The notes below the pieces were generated by a model. The model was not told the origin of the DNA. It saw only the letters and a program-made list of their open reading frames with translations, and searched no databases. DNA of 64,000 nt. Source: Rossellomorea sp. BNER (GTDB lineage: Bacteria; Bacillota; Bacilli; Bacillales; Bacillaceae_B). The stretch lies in assembly GCA_024213275.1 (NCBI GenBank), contig JANAVG010000009.1:124001-188000 (forward strand). Reading direction: 5' to 3'. Position 1 is the stretch's first letter. Each line of letters starts with the position of its first letter. Below are positions 45,846 to 54,402 of this stretch, in pieces. A program made the position numbers and the translations under genes.

Positions 45846-46477
45846 CACCTCACGATTTGTTAGAAATTTCAGATTCATCAGATTTGGTTATTCATTCACC
45901 GATGCCCGATTGGGTAAAAACTTCCTTGTCTCGTGCTCCCTTTGTTGTTGTTCGTCGGGCACGAGCACCAAAAAACCAAATAGCTGTCGGAATTAGAGGA
46001 AAACAAAGAAATCAGAGGTTTGCTGCTTTTCTTCCTAAAAATCAATTCATAAGAAAAATAACACCAGAACAATTAACTGAAAATCAACTATGGAAACAAC
46101 ATATTCGCTATAAAAAAGTGCAAGCTTTTACATGTCTTAACAGCATTGACCATTTACTTCAGCACTATCAGTTTCTATGGGGACCCGCAGGAAGCGTCGG
46201 ATTTGAACTTGCCAGCGGAAAGGAAACCGTCACACCTGAAAGCGACATCGATTTAATTATTCGGACCCCCCACCGCTTAGAAAAAAATTTGGCTCAATTT
46301 CTCATCCATGAATTTCAAAAAAGCGAAGTTAGAATCGATGTGCAAATGGAAACACCTGTGGGAGCTGTAAATTTATTTGAATATGCAAAAACAAAAAGAG
46401 AACCTGTATTAGTCAAAACCCAAGATGGACCTCTTCTAATAGAGAACCCTTGGATTCTAAATAAAGTCGACAATTGA
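45836..46477 (+). CDS. mdcG: Phosphoribosyl-dephospho-CoA transferase
   Basis: MdcG attaches the prosthetic group precursor to the serine of MdcC. The 213-residue protein has the nucleotidyltransferase-like site GPAGSVGFELASGKETVT followed by PESDIDLIIRTP, with the two metal-binding Asp. It begins with APHDLLEI and DWVKTSLSRAPFVVVRRA, typical of MdcG. The start overlaps the end of mdcDE by ten bases, so translation is coupled. A GTCGACA half-site lies at its 3' end, upstream of the peptidase gene. Confidence 0.92.
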   Translation: MGLAPHDLLEISDSSDLVIHSPMPDWVKTSLSRAPFVVVRRARAPKNQIAVGIRGKQRNQRFAAFLPKNQFIRKITPEQLTENQLWKQHIRYKKVQAFTCLNSIDHLLQHYQFLWGPAGSVGFELASGKETVTPESDIDLIIRTPHRLEKNLAQFLIHEFQKSEVRIDVQMETPVGAVNLFEYAKTKREPVLVKTQDGPLLIENPWILNKVDN

Positions 46478-46517
46478 CTTTCTGTTTTTATTATATAAAT
46501 GAGGAGAAGAATGACCT

Positions 46518-47915
46518 ATGAACTTAGAAAAACAAAAAATCCACGAATACGTTTGGAGTCGAAAAAATGAGTTCTTAGAACAATTATTTATTCTTTTACG
46601 GCAAAAAAGCATTAGTGCACAAAATGTAGGAATTCACGAATGTGCAGAATTGCTTAAGGATTTGATGGAAGACCTCGGAATTACGACTCGATTAATGGAA
46701 ACAAATGGGCACCCCGTTGTTTATGGAGAAACCATAAAAGATGAAAACAACTTTACCTTATTAATCTATGGACATTATGATGTGCAGCCTCCTGACCCTC
46801 TTGTGGATTGGGTATCGCCTCCTTTTGAACCAACCATACGGGATGGAAGAATCTACTGTCGAGGAGCAGGAGACAATAAAGGACAACTGATAGCCCAACT
46901 CCTTGGAATTAAAACATTTATCGATCACCATCAGGATTTACCGATTAACATAAAGCTTGTGTTTGAAGGGGAAGAAGAAGTAGGAAGTGTTAACCTTCCA
47001 AATTTCGTGGAGGACAATAAGGATCTATTAAAGGCTGACCTTGTTTATACAGCTGATGGTTCTTCACATAATAGCGGTTCCCCTCTTCTATTATTAGGGG
47101 TCAGAGGTATGTTGTCTTTTGAATTAAAAGCCAAAGGGGCCGATTGGGACAACCATTCTGGAAATACGGGCAATATCCTGCCTAACCCTGCTTGGGAATT
47201 AATAGATTTATTACAAACGATCCGTGATAAAAATGGCAAGGTACTAATAAAAGGATTCTACGATCATATATTGCCAATATCTGAAAAAGATAGTGAGTTG
47301 CTTAAAAAACTTCCGTTTGATGTCAAAGATATTGGAGAGAAAATCGGTTATAGTCCATTGAATTTAGAGGGAGAAGACTATTATCGGAAACTGACAATGG
47401 AGCCTACGTTTAATATATGTGGTATTCAAAGTGGATACGCAGGAGAAGGGATTAAGACCATTATTCCCTCACATGCTACAGTGAAAATAGATGCCCGTCT
47501 AGTAGTTGATCAAGATCCAATGGACATTTTCAACAAGATATGTCAGCATGTACAAACTCACAATCCTGAGATTGAAGTAAGGTATCTAGGGTCTATGAAA
47601 CCATCAAAGACTTCAGCAAATCTGGATATCGTTAAATGTGTCACCCATGCTATTCATCAGGCTTTTGATCTAGAACCTTTAATTCAGCCAAGTTTAGCTG
47701 GGTCGCTGCCAGATTATGTGTGGACCAAAATCTTAAACGCTCCTTCTATTATTATGCCTTATGCAAATTTCGATCAAAGAAATCATTCTCCTAATGAAAA
47801 CATTAAAATAGATAATTTTTTGAATGGTATTCAATATACGTACCATGTCATACATGCCCTTGGAGAATATAAGAAATCGCAACAAAATAATCTTAACAAA
47901 GAGAAATCCGTATAG
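46518..47915 (+). CDS. M20-family metallopeptidase (dipeptidase type)
   Basis: The 465-residue cytosolic peptidase has the two-zinc M20 site: His86 and Asp88 in YGHYDVQPPDP, Asp119 in RGAGDNKGQ, the catalytic glutamates in FEGEEEVGS and a late His in RNHSPNE. This CNDP/dipeptidase form cleaves dipeptides or N-acyl amino acids. It follows mdcG by 40 bases and precedes an AbgT transporter, so it is likely co-transcribed with the malonate genes. I infer that it frees malonate or a malonate precursor from an imported conjugate. GAGGAGA precedes the ATG. Confidence 0.88.
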   Translation: MNLEKQKIHEYVWSRKNEFLEQLFILLRQKSISAQNVGIHECAELLKDLMEDLGITTRLMETNGHPVVYGETIKDENNFTLLIYGHYDVQPPDPLVDWVSPPFEPTIRDGRIYCRGAGDNKGQLIAQLLGIKTFIDHHQDLPINIKLVFEGEEEVGSVNLPNFVEDNKDLLKADLVYTADGSSHNSGSPLLLLGVRGMLSFELKAKGADWDNHSGNTGNILPNPAWELIDLLQTIRDKNGKVLIKGFYDHILPISEKDSELLKKLPFDVKDIGEKIGYSPLNLEGEDYYRKLTMEPTFNICGIQSGYAGEGIKTIIPSHATVKIDARLVVDQDPMDIFNKICQHVQTHNPEIEVRYLGSMKPSKTSANLDIVKCVTHAIHQAFDLEPLIQPSLAGSLPDYVWTKILNAPSIIMPYANFDQRNHSPNENIKIDNFLNGIQYTYHVIHALGEYKKSQQNNLNKEKSV

Positions 47916-47931
47916 AAAGAAGTGTTTGATT

Positions 47932-49458
47932 ATGGAGCCCAACCAATCTTATAAAAAGAAAAAGCTTGATTTTTTAGGCGGAATCGAACATCTAGGAAAC
48001 CGTCTCCCCCACCCTGTTGGAATTTTTCTCTATATTACATTATTTGTCATCATCGCATCTTGGTTATTTAATCTTTTAGGAACAAGTGTCATCCATCCTG
48101 GGACAAATGAAAATACCGTAGTAAAGAGTTTAATTTCTGTGGAGGGGATACAATACATCTTAACCTCCTTGTTTAGTAATTTTATAGAGTTTAAACCATT
48201 AGGGTTAGTACTAGTCTTTGCTCTTGGAATTGGTGTGGCTGAAAAAGTTGGATTATTTGAAGCCACTATTAAAAAGACGCTAATGAAAGCACCTAAATCA
48301 GTTATTACCTATGCAGTCATGTTTATGGGGATTATGGGTAGCATTACTGCGGACTCAGCTTATCTTATTGTTCCCCCCATAGCTGCAATGATCTTTCATC
48401 TTTTTGGCAGGCATCCCCTGGCAGGATTAGCTGCTGGAATCGCGGCCACTGGTTGTGGTTTTACTGCAAATTTATTTGTTGGGGTATTTGATGTCATGTT
48501 ATCTGGGATCTCAACAGAAATTGTTCAAACCATCTATCCAAATTTGGTGGTAAATTCAGTGGATAATTGGTATTTTATGAGCGCGTCTGTTTTTGTCCTT
48601 ACATTCGTCGGTGTCTTTGTTACTGAGAAAATTATTGAACCTCGATTGGGAAAATATAACGGAGAAGTAGAGATACAGTTGGAAAGTCAAGATGATGTAG
48701 ATAGTCTATTAATAAACAAAGCTTTACGTAATACACTTATTGCGGCAGTTATATATTTTGTCTTAGTCATCTGTGTGTTTTTTATTCCATCATCACCTCT
48801 AAGCGGAGAGGAAACCAGTTTATTTATGAATGTTATAAATACTCTAGTATTTCTTTTCTTTATTATCATAGGCTTAACCTTTGGAATAACGGCAAAGAAA
48901 ATAAATAATGTAAAAGATATGGCTAACTATATGGGAGAATCCATAAAAGATATGTCTGGATTCATTGTATTAGTATTTATCATCGCGCAATTTATTGCGT
49001 ATCTAGAATGGAGTAATTTAACCATTGTTACAGCTGTTAAGGGGGCTGAACTTCTTAAGTCGGGAAATGTGGAAGGATTACCAGCTATCCTATTACTTAT
49101 CATTGTAACTTCCCTTTCAAGTTTGTTTATTACAAGTGGATCAGCCCTTTGGTCTGTATTAGGTCCTGTAGTACTTCCTATGTATATGCTATTAGACTTT
49201 CACCCTGCTTTTATTCAAGTTGCCTACCGTATTGGTGATTCTGTTACAAACATGATTACACCCATGCAACCATTTGTGGCTGTCATGTTAGGTTTTTTAA
49301 TGAAATATGATAGGAAAGCTGGATTAGGAACTCATATTGCTTTGATCTTACCTTATACGATTGCATTTCTTATAGCCTGGATGATTATGTTTACGGCATT
49401 TGCACTGTTGGATATTCCTGTTGGCCCAGGAGTCCCTATGTATTTAGAAGGGAAATAA
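47932..49458 (+). CDS. AbgT-family transporter
   Basis: The 508-residue permease, the same length as E. coli AbgT, starts LDFLGGIEHLGNRLPHPVGI, the family signature. It has about 11 membrane helices, with the re-entrant motifs GSITADSAYLIVPPIAAMIF and GDSVTNMITPMQPFVAVM. AbgT imports p-aminobenzoyl-glutamate, and other members export sulfonamides. It starts 16 bases after the M20 peptidase gene, with a weak ribosome site; a longer frame overlapping that gene is unlikely. The peptidase partner parallels E. coli abgABT. It is the only transporter in the malonate cluster. Confidence 0.9.
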   Translation: MEPNQSYKKKKLDFLGGIEHLGNRLPHPVGIFLYITLFVIIASWLFNLLGTSVIHPGTNENTVVKSLISVEGIQYILTSLFSNFIEFKPLGLVLVFALGIGVAEKVGLFEATIKKTLMKAPKSVITYAVMFMGIMGSITADSAYLIVPPIAAMIFHLFGRHPLAGLAAGIAATGCGFTANLFVGVFDVMLSGISTEIVQTIYPNLVVNSVDNWYFMSASVFVLTFVGVFVTEKIIEPRLGKYNGEVEIQLESQDDVDSLLINKALRNTLIAAVIYFVLVICVFFIPSSPLSGEETSLFMNVINTLVFLFFIIIGLTFGITAKKINNVKDMANYMGESIKDMSGFIVLVFIIAQFIAYLEWSNLTIVTAVKGAELLKSGNVEGLPAILLLIIVTSLSSLFITSGSALWSVLGPVVLPMYMLLDFHPAFIQVAYRIGDSVTNMITPMQPFVAVMLGFLMKYDRKAGLGTHIALILPYTIAFLIAWMIMFTAFALLDIPVGPGVPMYLEGK

Positions 49459-49473
49459 TCTAGCTAACAGATT

Positions 49474-49509
49474 ATACTCGAACAAGTATTTAAGATCTTG
49501 TTCGGGTAT
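49474..49509 (+). terminator. Terminator of the malonate cluster
   Basis: ATACTCGAACAAG and CTTGTTCGGGTAT form a 13-base stem with one G-T, followed by a T-rich tail 16 bases after the AbgT stop. Confidence 0.85.
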
Positions 49510-49548
49510 CTTATTTAACAAATGTATAATATTCACCACAAGCATAAC

Positions 49549-49682
49549 GAGGCTGTTGAAAAGCATAAGAACCCCAAATATGCAGAACCAAATGCTTGAC
49601 CTTGATCGTGTAAATAGGTCACATAAGTAAGAGGACCTACTTAGAAGACTCTTTTAATTATACTGCCTACTTTAACAACCCA
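49549..49682. repeat. Possible short inverted-repeat element (IS or MITE remnant)
   Basis: GGCTGTTGAAAAGC on the left and, inverted, GGGTTGTTAAAGTAGGC on the right look like imperfect terminal repeats about 130 bases apart. No transposase fragment or clear target duplication is seen. Confidence 0.25.
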
Positions 49683-49765
49683 TTTCTAAGAAATTCCTTC
49701 AATGAATAATATGTGGATATAATGACACTTTATAAATAGATACATTTATAATTTAGGAGGCGTCT

Positions 49766-50767
49766 ATGATCGATCATAACATTAGGTTATCAAGTCCGGA
49801 AATTGGAGGCTTGTGGGGAACTTATATGCAAGAAAAAATGTCTGTGTGCTTCTTGAAGTATTTCCTTCATCATATAAAAGATGGCGAAATAGAAACTATC
49901 CTTCAAAAAGCATTGGACATTTCGATTGCACATTTGAAACAAATTAGTGAAATATTTTCAGAAGAAAATATCCCCTTACCTCATGGATTTTCGGATGAGG
50001 ATATTGAGTTATCAGCTCCACCACTTTTTCATGATCCCTTTGCTTTAAGTTTTGTTTATACTATGAGTCGAATGGGCATGATCAACCATGCGTTCGTTAC
50101 CTCTAATATTGCTAGACTTGATGTTCTTGACTTTTTTACAAAAGCTTTAAGCCAATCTTCAGAACTTTATCGTGATTCCACTACTTTAATGCTATCCAAA
50201 GGTATTTATGATAGGCCTCCAATGATTAGTTATCCTAAAAAGGTGGAATATATACAAAAACAATCATATATCAATGGAGTTATTGGAAAAAAAAGACCTT
50301 TAAATGCCGTTGAGCTTACAGAGGTGTTTTTTAATATCGAACGCAATTATTTTTCTATTTTGCTTTGTTTAGGCTTACTTCAAGTGGTAAAAGACAAAGA
50401 GATTAAAGGTTTTATAAAGAATGGGAAAGAAATATCTGAAAAACAAATTAAATTTTTTAACGAACTATTGATAAAGGAAGATCTTCTGGGTACAGTTCCA
50501 GTTAGTATGGAAGTAACAGATTCAACAACTTCGCCTTTTTCTGAAAAACTCATCGTAGCACTCTTTCATTTTTTGAATTCCATCGATATTACACTTATCG
50601 GACACGCCTTATCTTTATCTATGAGAATAGACTTGGCTACTCATTACAGTAAATTCATTGGGGAAATATTAATTTATGCCAAAGATGGGTTTAACATCAT
50701 GGTTAATCGGAAATGGCTGGAACAACCACCCCAAGCTCCAAATCGAAAAGAATTGGAGAAATTGTAA
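49766..50767 (+). CDS. DUF3231-family protein
   Basis: The 333-residue protein consists of two similar four-helix bundles of about 165 residues. Each opens with a segment like SSPEIGGLWGTYMQEKMSVC or NAVELTEVFFNIERNYFSIL and has HALSLSMRIDLATHY-type helices. This is the DUF3231 layout, common in Bacillus and often near spore or catalase genes. No function is proven; the ferritin-like helices suggest small-molecule or metal binding. AGGAGGC precedes the ATG. It is beyond the malonate terminator and appears independent. Confidence 0.82.
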   Translation: MIDHNIRLSSPEIGGLWGTYMQEKMSVCFLKYFLHHIKDGEIETILQKALDISIAHLKQISEIFSEENIPLPHGFSDEDIELSAPPLFHDPFALSFVYTMSRMGMINHAFVTSNIARLDVLDFFTKALSQSSELYRDSTTLMLSKGIYDRPPMISYPKKVEYIQKQSYINGVIGKKRPLNAVELTEVFFNIERNYFSILLCLGLLQVVKDKEIKGFIKNGKEISEKQIKFFNELLIKEDLLGTVPVSMEVTDSTTSPFSEKLIVALFHFLNSIDITLIGHALSLSMRIDLATHYSKFIGEILIYAKDGFNIMVNRKWLEQPPQAPNRKELEKL

Positions 50768-50902
50768 AAATCGTTCGAAAATGATAACGTGCAATAGGAA
50801 GTCTTCTCTCCATTTTTAATTATTCAAGATAATTTTCAGAGTTTTTTTATCTTTTAGGAGTCCGGATTCCACCAGTTGTATTATTATTATTGATTTCTCC
50901 AT
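50768..50902. other. Intergenic stretch after the DUF3231 gene
   Basis: No gene is seen. It probably contains the degraded 3' portion of the regulator remnant that follows. Confidence 0.35.
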
Positions 50903-51155
50903 ATTAAAGAGCTATCCCGAATAGCTATAGCCGCCTCCGTTTTCCCGATTCCCCCTGCGCTTCATACCCAAGACCTGTGAGTCTAAACGCATGAAAGAGC
51001 ATTGACGCGGGATGGTTTCATGATACTTTCTTAATTAAATCCTCTTCTGTCAGACACTCGATGGGTGTACCAATGAATTCTGGTTATTTATTTATAACGG
51101 ACTAGACAAATTCCAAGGAGTCTGATGCACCTAACAGTCCTAGATAAATTTTCAA
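50903..51155 (-). pseudogene. Remnant of a PrpR-like regulator gene
   Basis: A TTG behind GAGGAGGG opens KIYLGLLGASDSLEFV, then in-frame stops interrupt SVINK and PEFIGTPIECLTEEDLIKKV. Further on, NHPASMLFHAFRLTGLGYEA and ESGKTEAAIAI appear in shifting frames. The start and layout resemble the sensor domain of the intact regulator at 38-39 kb, followed by pieces of its later part. With several stops and under 90 codons left it cannot work. The flanking DNA up to 51675 holds no other gene. Confidence 0.5.
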
Positions 51156-51675
51156 GAATGACCCTCCTCTTTCGCGTTGAACCATAAGATACATTTTAGG
51201 AATTCTATTTCCATTCTTTTTTCTAATATAATTAGATCAAAAGTATAAAGCAGTGATACCACTTTCAAGGCTTTTCCCTTATAAAACCGTACACTCTAAA
51301 GTGAATTTATGAGCAATATTAATAAGTGAATCAGCTTTGTGATCGGTCACTTCTATCTAATACACGGAAGTGTCTCTTTTTCAGTAGTTGATTCATAAGC
51401 ATAACCATCACTCTACATTGTGTACGTTTAGTATTTCTACAAAATAGAAAATACTCGTTAGCATATAGTGGAAGGCTTTTAACTTTTGTAGAGATGAAGT
51501 AATGATTGTATACTATGTTGAATGACTATTATAAGAAAAAGCAATAGTCTTTATAATGTGGTTCGATTTTAATTTTACAATCGCCCTATATTTTCCTATC
51601 TTGTCCCCTACTAACTATATCAAGTACATTCTATAAAGAAAATGACTATTCAACACTTAGAAGGTGGCGTTTGAT
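51156..51675. other. Upstream region of the AraC-GH39 gene
   Basis: There is no open frame of note. The region is AT-rich and should carry the promoter of the AraC-GH39 gene. GAATGACTATT occurs near 51519 and AATGACTATTCA near 51640; these may be a repeated regulator half-site. Confidence 0.4.
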
Positions 51676-54177
51676 ATGAGGCATAAATATGAGTTTATTG
51701 AACTTCAAGAAAATTTACCTTTTAAAATGTTTATCAATAGTGTGGATTATATTCCCTTTCATTGGCATAAAGAAATTGAGCTAATTTTTGTCGTACAAGG
51801 ATCTATAGATTTAATTGTAGAAAGTCAGCGATATGTACTAAACGAACGAGATTTTATTGTGATTAATAGTATGAACGTACATAAAATTGATAAAACCGAT
51901 TCGGAAAATGTGTTGTTAACGTTACAAATTGATCTTGATCTGACCAATCACTATATTCCTGATTTAGAAAAAGTAATATTCCACTGTAATTCACAAGATA
52001 CAGAGCAACAAGAAGCATATGATGTTATTCGGCGTTATCTTGCACAAATGGCCTGGGAACTCAATAAACGTGTAAAAGGATATCGATCAGATTTAATGGG
52101 GATTCTTTATTTATTAATTGGACATCTATTCCGCTCATTTCCTCATGAAATGAAAGATGCGGAAATGATTATGTCCAACAATCATGATATGGAACGATTA
52201 AGCCGGATTATTCAATACATTGATGAAAATTATATGCGAAAGCTCTCATTAAATGAAATGGCTGAACGGGAACATCTTAACTTTTACTATTTTTCGCATT
52301 TTTTTAAGGATAAGATAGGCTTGTCTTTTAAAAAGTATTTAACTTTAATCAGATTAGATAAAGCGGCGAATCAGTTGATAGAAACGGATAAAAGCATCTT
52401 GGATATTTCCTTTGATTGCGGATTCGCAAATAATAAAGCGTTTAACAAGAGTTTTAAAGATAAGTTTGGGATGACGCCAACCGTATATCGTCAACAGCAT
52501 ACCGAATACCAACCCCTCCTTCCACCGTTAATCCCATTAATTATCGAAGAAACACCTAATGGGATTTATTCAGATGTTTCTAAAGTAACCACTTTAGAAA
52601 ATTTATTGGATTATTTACCTAGTGAAGGGACCCAAATAGCGAATAAACTCACTACGATCAACCAACTTCGCGTAGAAGTTGATGTTGAGGAGCCTGGAAA
52701 ACCGTATAAGCAATATTGGAAAATACTAACGACTGCGGGAAGAGCAGCAGAAGGTCTTCGTTCTGATTGGCAAGAACAATTTCTTATGTTGAAAGAAGAA
52801 TTAGATTTTCAGTACATTCGTTTTCATGGAATTTTTAATGACGAAATGATGGTTTATCATGAATCTCCTGAGGGCAAAAGTATTTATAATTGGAATTACG
52901 TAGATAAATTATACGATTTCCTCATTAAAGCAAAGACACATCCGTTTGTTGAATTAGGGTTTATGCCGACTAGTTTAAGACGGTCGGATGAGACAATATT
53001 TTGGTGGAAAGGCAATATTGCTCCGCCCAATGATACGAAAAAGTGGATTGATTTAGTCGAGAACTTTATTCGTCATTGTATTCAACGTTATGGAATCGAG
53101 GAAGTGAGGAAATGGTATTTTGAAGTTTGGAATGAGCCAGATTTAGAAGGAGTCTGCTGGGCTGGGACCCGTGAAGAGTATTTTGAATTCTATCAAGCGA
53201 CGGTGAATGCGATAAAGTCTGTTTCATCTGAATTGATAGTAGGAGGACCTGCTCTCAATTATGGTACAGCCTTGCAAAAAACGTGGCTGACAGAATTCCT
53301 TAACTTTTGCAAACAAAACGAAATACCGATTGATTTTATATCGTTCCATATGTATTCAGAATATATTGATTCAACTGAAGCGAAATCCACTAGTTTAACC
53401 GGAATCAAGCAAGCAACTTTTTATCAAGAAATCATTAGTAGTGTACAAGAAACATTATCTCGTGCAAATCGTAACGATTTAAGTCTGCATGTTACAGAGT
53501 GGAATTTTTCTCTTTTCTCTCGTAATCTTATTCATGATACGATGTTCATGGGTCCATTTATCATCAAGCATGTCCTTGATTCAATCGGCAAAGTCCAGTC
53601 ATTGGGATTTTGGACATTTACCGACATCTTTGAAGAATTTCTGGCAGGTACTTCGATGTTTCATGGTGGATTTGGCATGATGAATATGCAAGGATTAAAA
53701 AAGCCTTCCTATTACGCCTACTATTTACTTAAAAAATTAGGATCCCATATTCTTGCGAAAGGTGAACAATATATTATAACGAAGCAAAATAAGGACATCC
53801 AAATACTAGCCTTTAATTATAGTCATGTAGACAAACTTTTTATGGAAGGTGATTGGTCTGGTATCACGGAAAAAAATCGATACAGTGTGTTTGAATTAAA
53901 AGAACAAATAAGTCTTGAAATGACGCTTCATAACCTATCCGGAGTTTATAAATACACGCACTATCAGTTAGACCGCAAGAATGGCTCTGTTTTTGATGAG
54001 TGGTTAGCAATGGGTGCGCCTGAATCTCCTTCCACAGAGGAAATTAATTATTTAAAAAAAAGAAGTGGACCCAAGATTCAAACAGAACAGCTTGTTGTTG
54101 ATTCTTCCCTCCAAGTGACAATGGAAATTCCTTCTTTTGGTGTTCAATTAATTACCCTTAGCAAAATATTCGAATGA
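51676..54177 (+). CDS. AraC-type regulator fused to a GH39-like glycosidase domain
   Basis: The 833-residue protein joins three parts. A cupin sensor (1-110) has FHWHKEIELIFVVQGSID. An AraC double helix-turn-helix (about 175-275) ends CGFANNKAFNKSFKDKFGMT. A GH39-like TIM barrel and C-terminal sandwich (about 320-830) follow. Both catalytic glutamates are present: Glu487 in FEVWNEPDLEG (acid/base) and Glu608 in HVTEWNFS (nucleophile), so activity may be retained. There is no signal peptide, so it would act on imported xylosides or similar oligosaccharides, or use the barrel as sugar sensor. It precedes a GH3 glycosidase and a PTS EIIC, which it probably controls. ATG follows AAGGTGG. Confidence 0.87.
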   Translation: MRHKYEFIELQENLPFKMFINSVDYIPFHWHKEIELIFVVQGSIDLIVESQRYVLNERDFIVINSMNVHKIDKTDSENVLLTLQIDLDLTNHYIPDLEKVIFHCNSQDTEQQEAYDVIRRYLAQMAWELNKRVKGYRSDLMGILYLLIGHLFRSFPHEMKDAEMIMSNNHDMERLSRIIQYIDENYMRKLSLNEMAEREHLNFYYFSHFFKDKIGLSFKKYLTLIRLDKAANQLIETDKSILDISFDCGFANNKAFNKSFKDKFGMTPTVYRQQHTEYQPLLPPLIPLIIEETPNGIYSDVSKVTTLENLLDYLPSEGTQIANKLTTINQLRVEVDVEEPGKPYKQYWKILTTAGRAAEGLRSDWQEQFLMLKEELDFQYIRFHGIFNDEMMVYHESPEGKSIYNWNYVDKLYDFLIKAKTHPFVELGFMPTSLRRSDETIFWWKGNIAPPNDTKKWIDLVENFIRHCIQRYGIEEVRKWYFEVWNEPDLEGVCWAGTREEYFEFYQATVNAIKSVSSELIVGGPALNYGTALQKTWLTEFLNFCKQNEIPIDFISFHMYSEYIDSTEAKSTSLTGIKQATFYQEIISSVQETLSRANRNDLSLHVTEWNFSLFSRNLIHDTMFMGPFIIKHVLDSIGKVQSLGFWTFTDIFEEFLAGTSMFHGGFGMMNMQGLKKPSYYAYYLLKKLGSHILAKGEQYIITKQNKDIQILAFNYSHVDKLFMEGDWSGITEKNRYSVFELKEQISLEMTLHNLSGVYKYTHYQLDRKNGSVFDEWLAMGAPESPSTEEINYLKKRSGPKIQTEQLVVDSSLQVTMEIPSFGVQLITLSKIFE

Positions 54178-54301
54178 ATACTAGGCATTCTTGCTAATCA
54201 GCAGGGATGTTTTTTGTTATCTTTTGATTTTCCTGATGCGAATGAATGATTACGTTTACAAAGACAACAAAAAACGACGTAAAACTCAACAAAATTAACA
54301 A

Positions 54302-54315
54302 TGTAAACGGTAACA
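54302..54315 (+). promoter_or_regulatory. CcpA cre site upstream of the GH3-EIIC operon
   Basis: TGTAAACGGTAACA fits the Bacillus cre consensus TGNAANCGNTNNCA at all fixed positions. It lies about 90 bases upstream of the GH3 start. A weaker inverse match, TGTAAACGTAATCA, is at 54246-54259 on the other strand. Glucose repression is expected. Confidence 0.75.
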
Positions 54316-54402
54316 ATGTGGATTAGAATGACTGTAAGCTCAATTAACACAAATAACTTTGAGGAATTATTATAAATAGACCCATCAGGAGATGAAGAGA
54401 TA

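Noticed and set aside
49549..49682. Complete insertion sequence
   Set aside because: Only weak inverted ends are visible and there is no transposase reading frame or clear target duplication.
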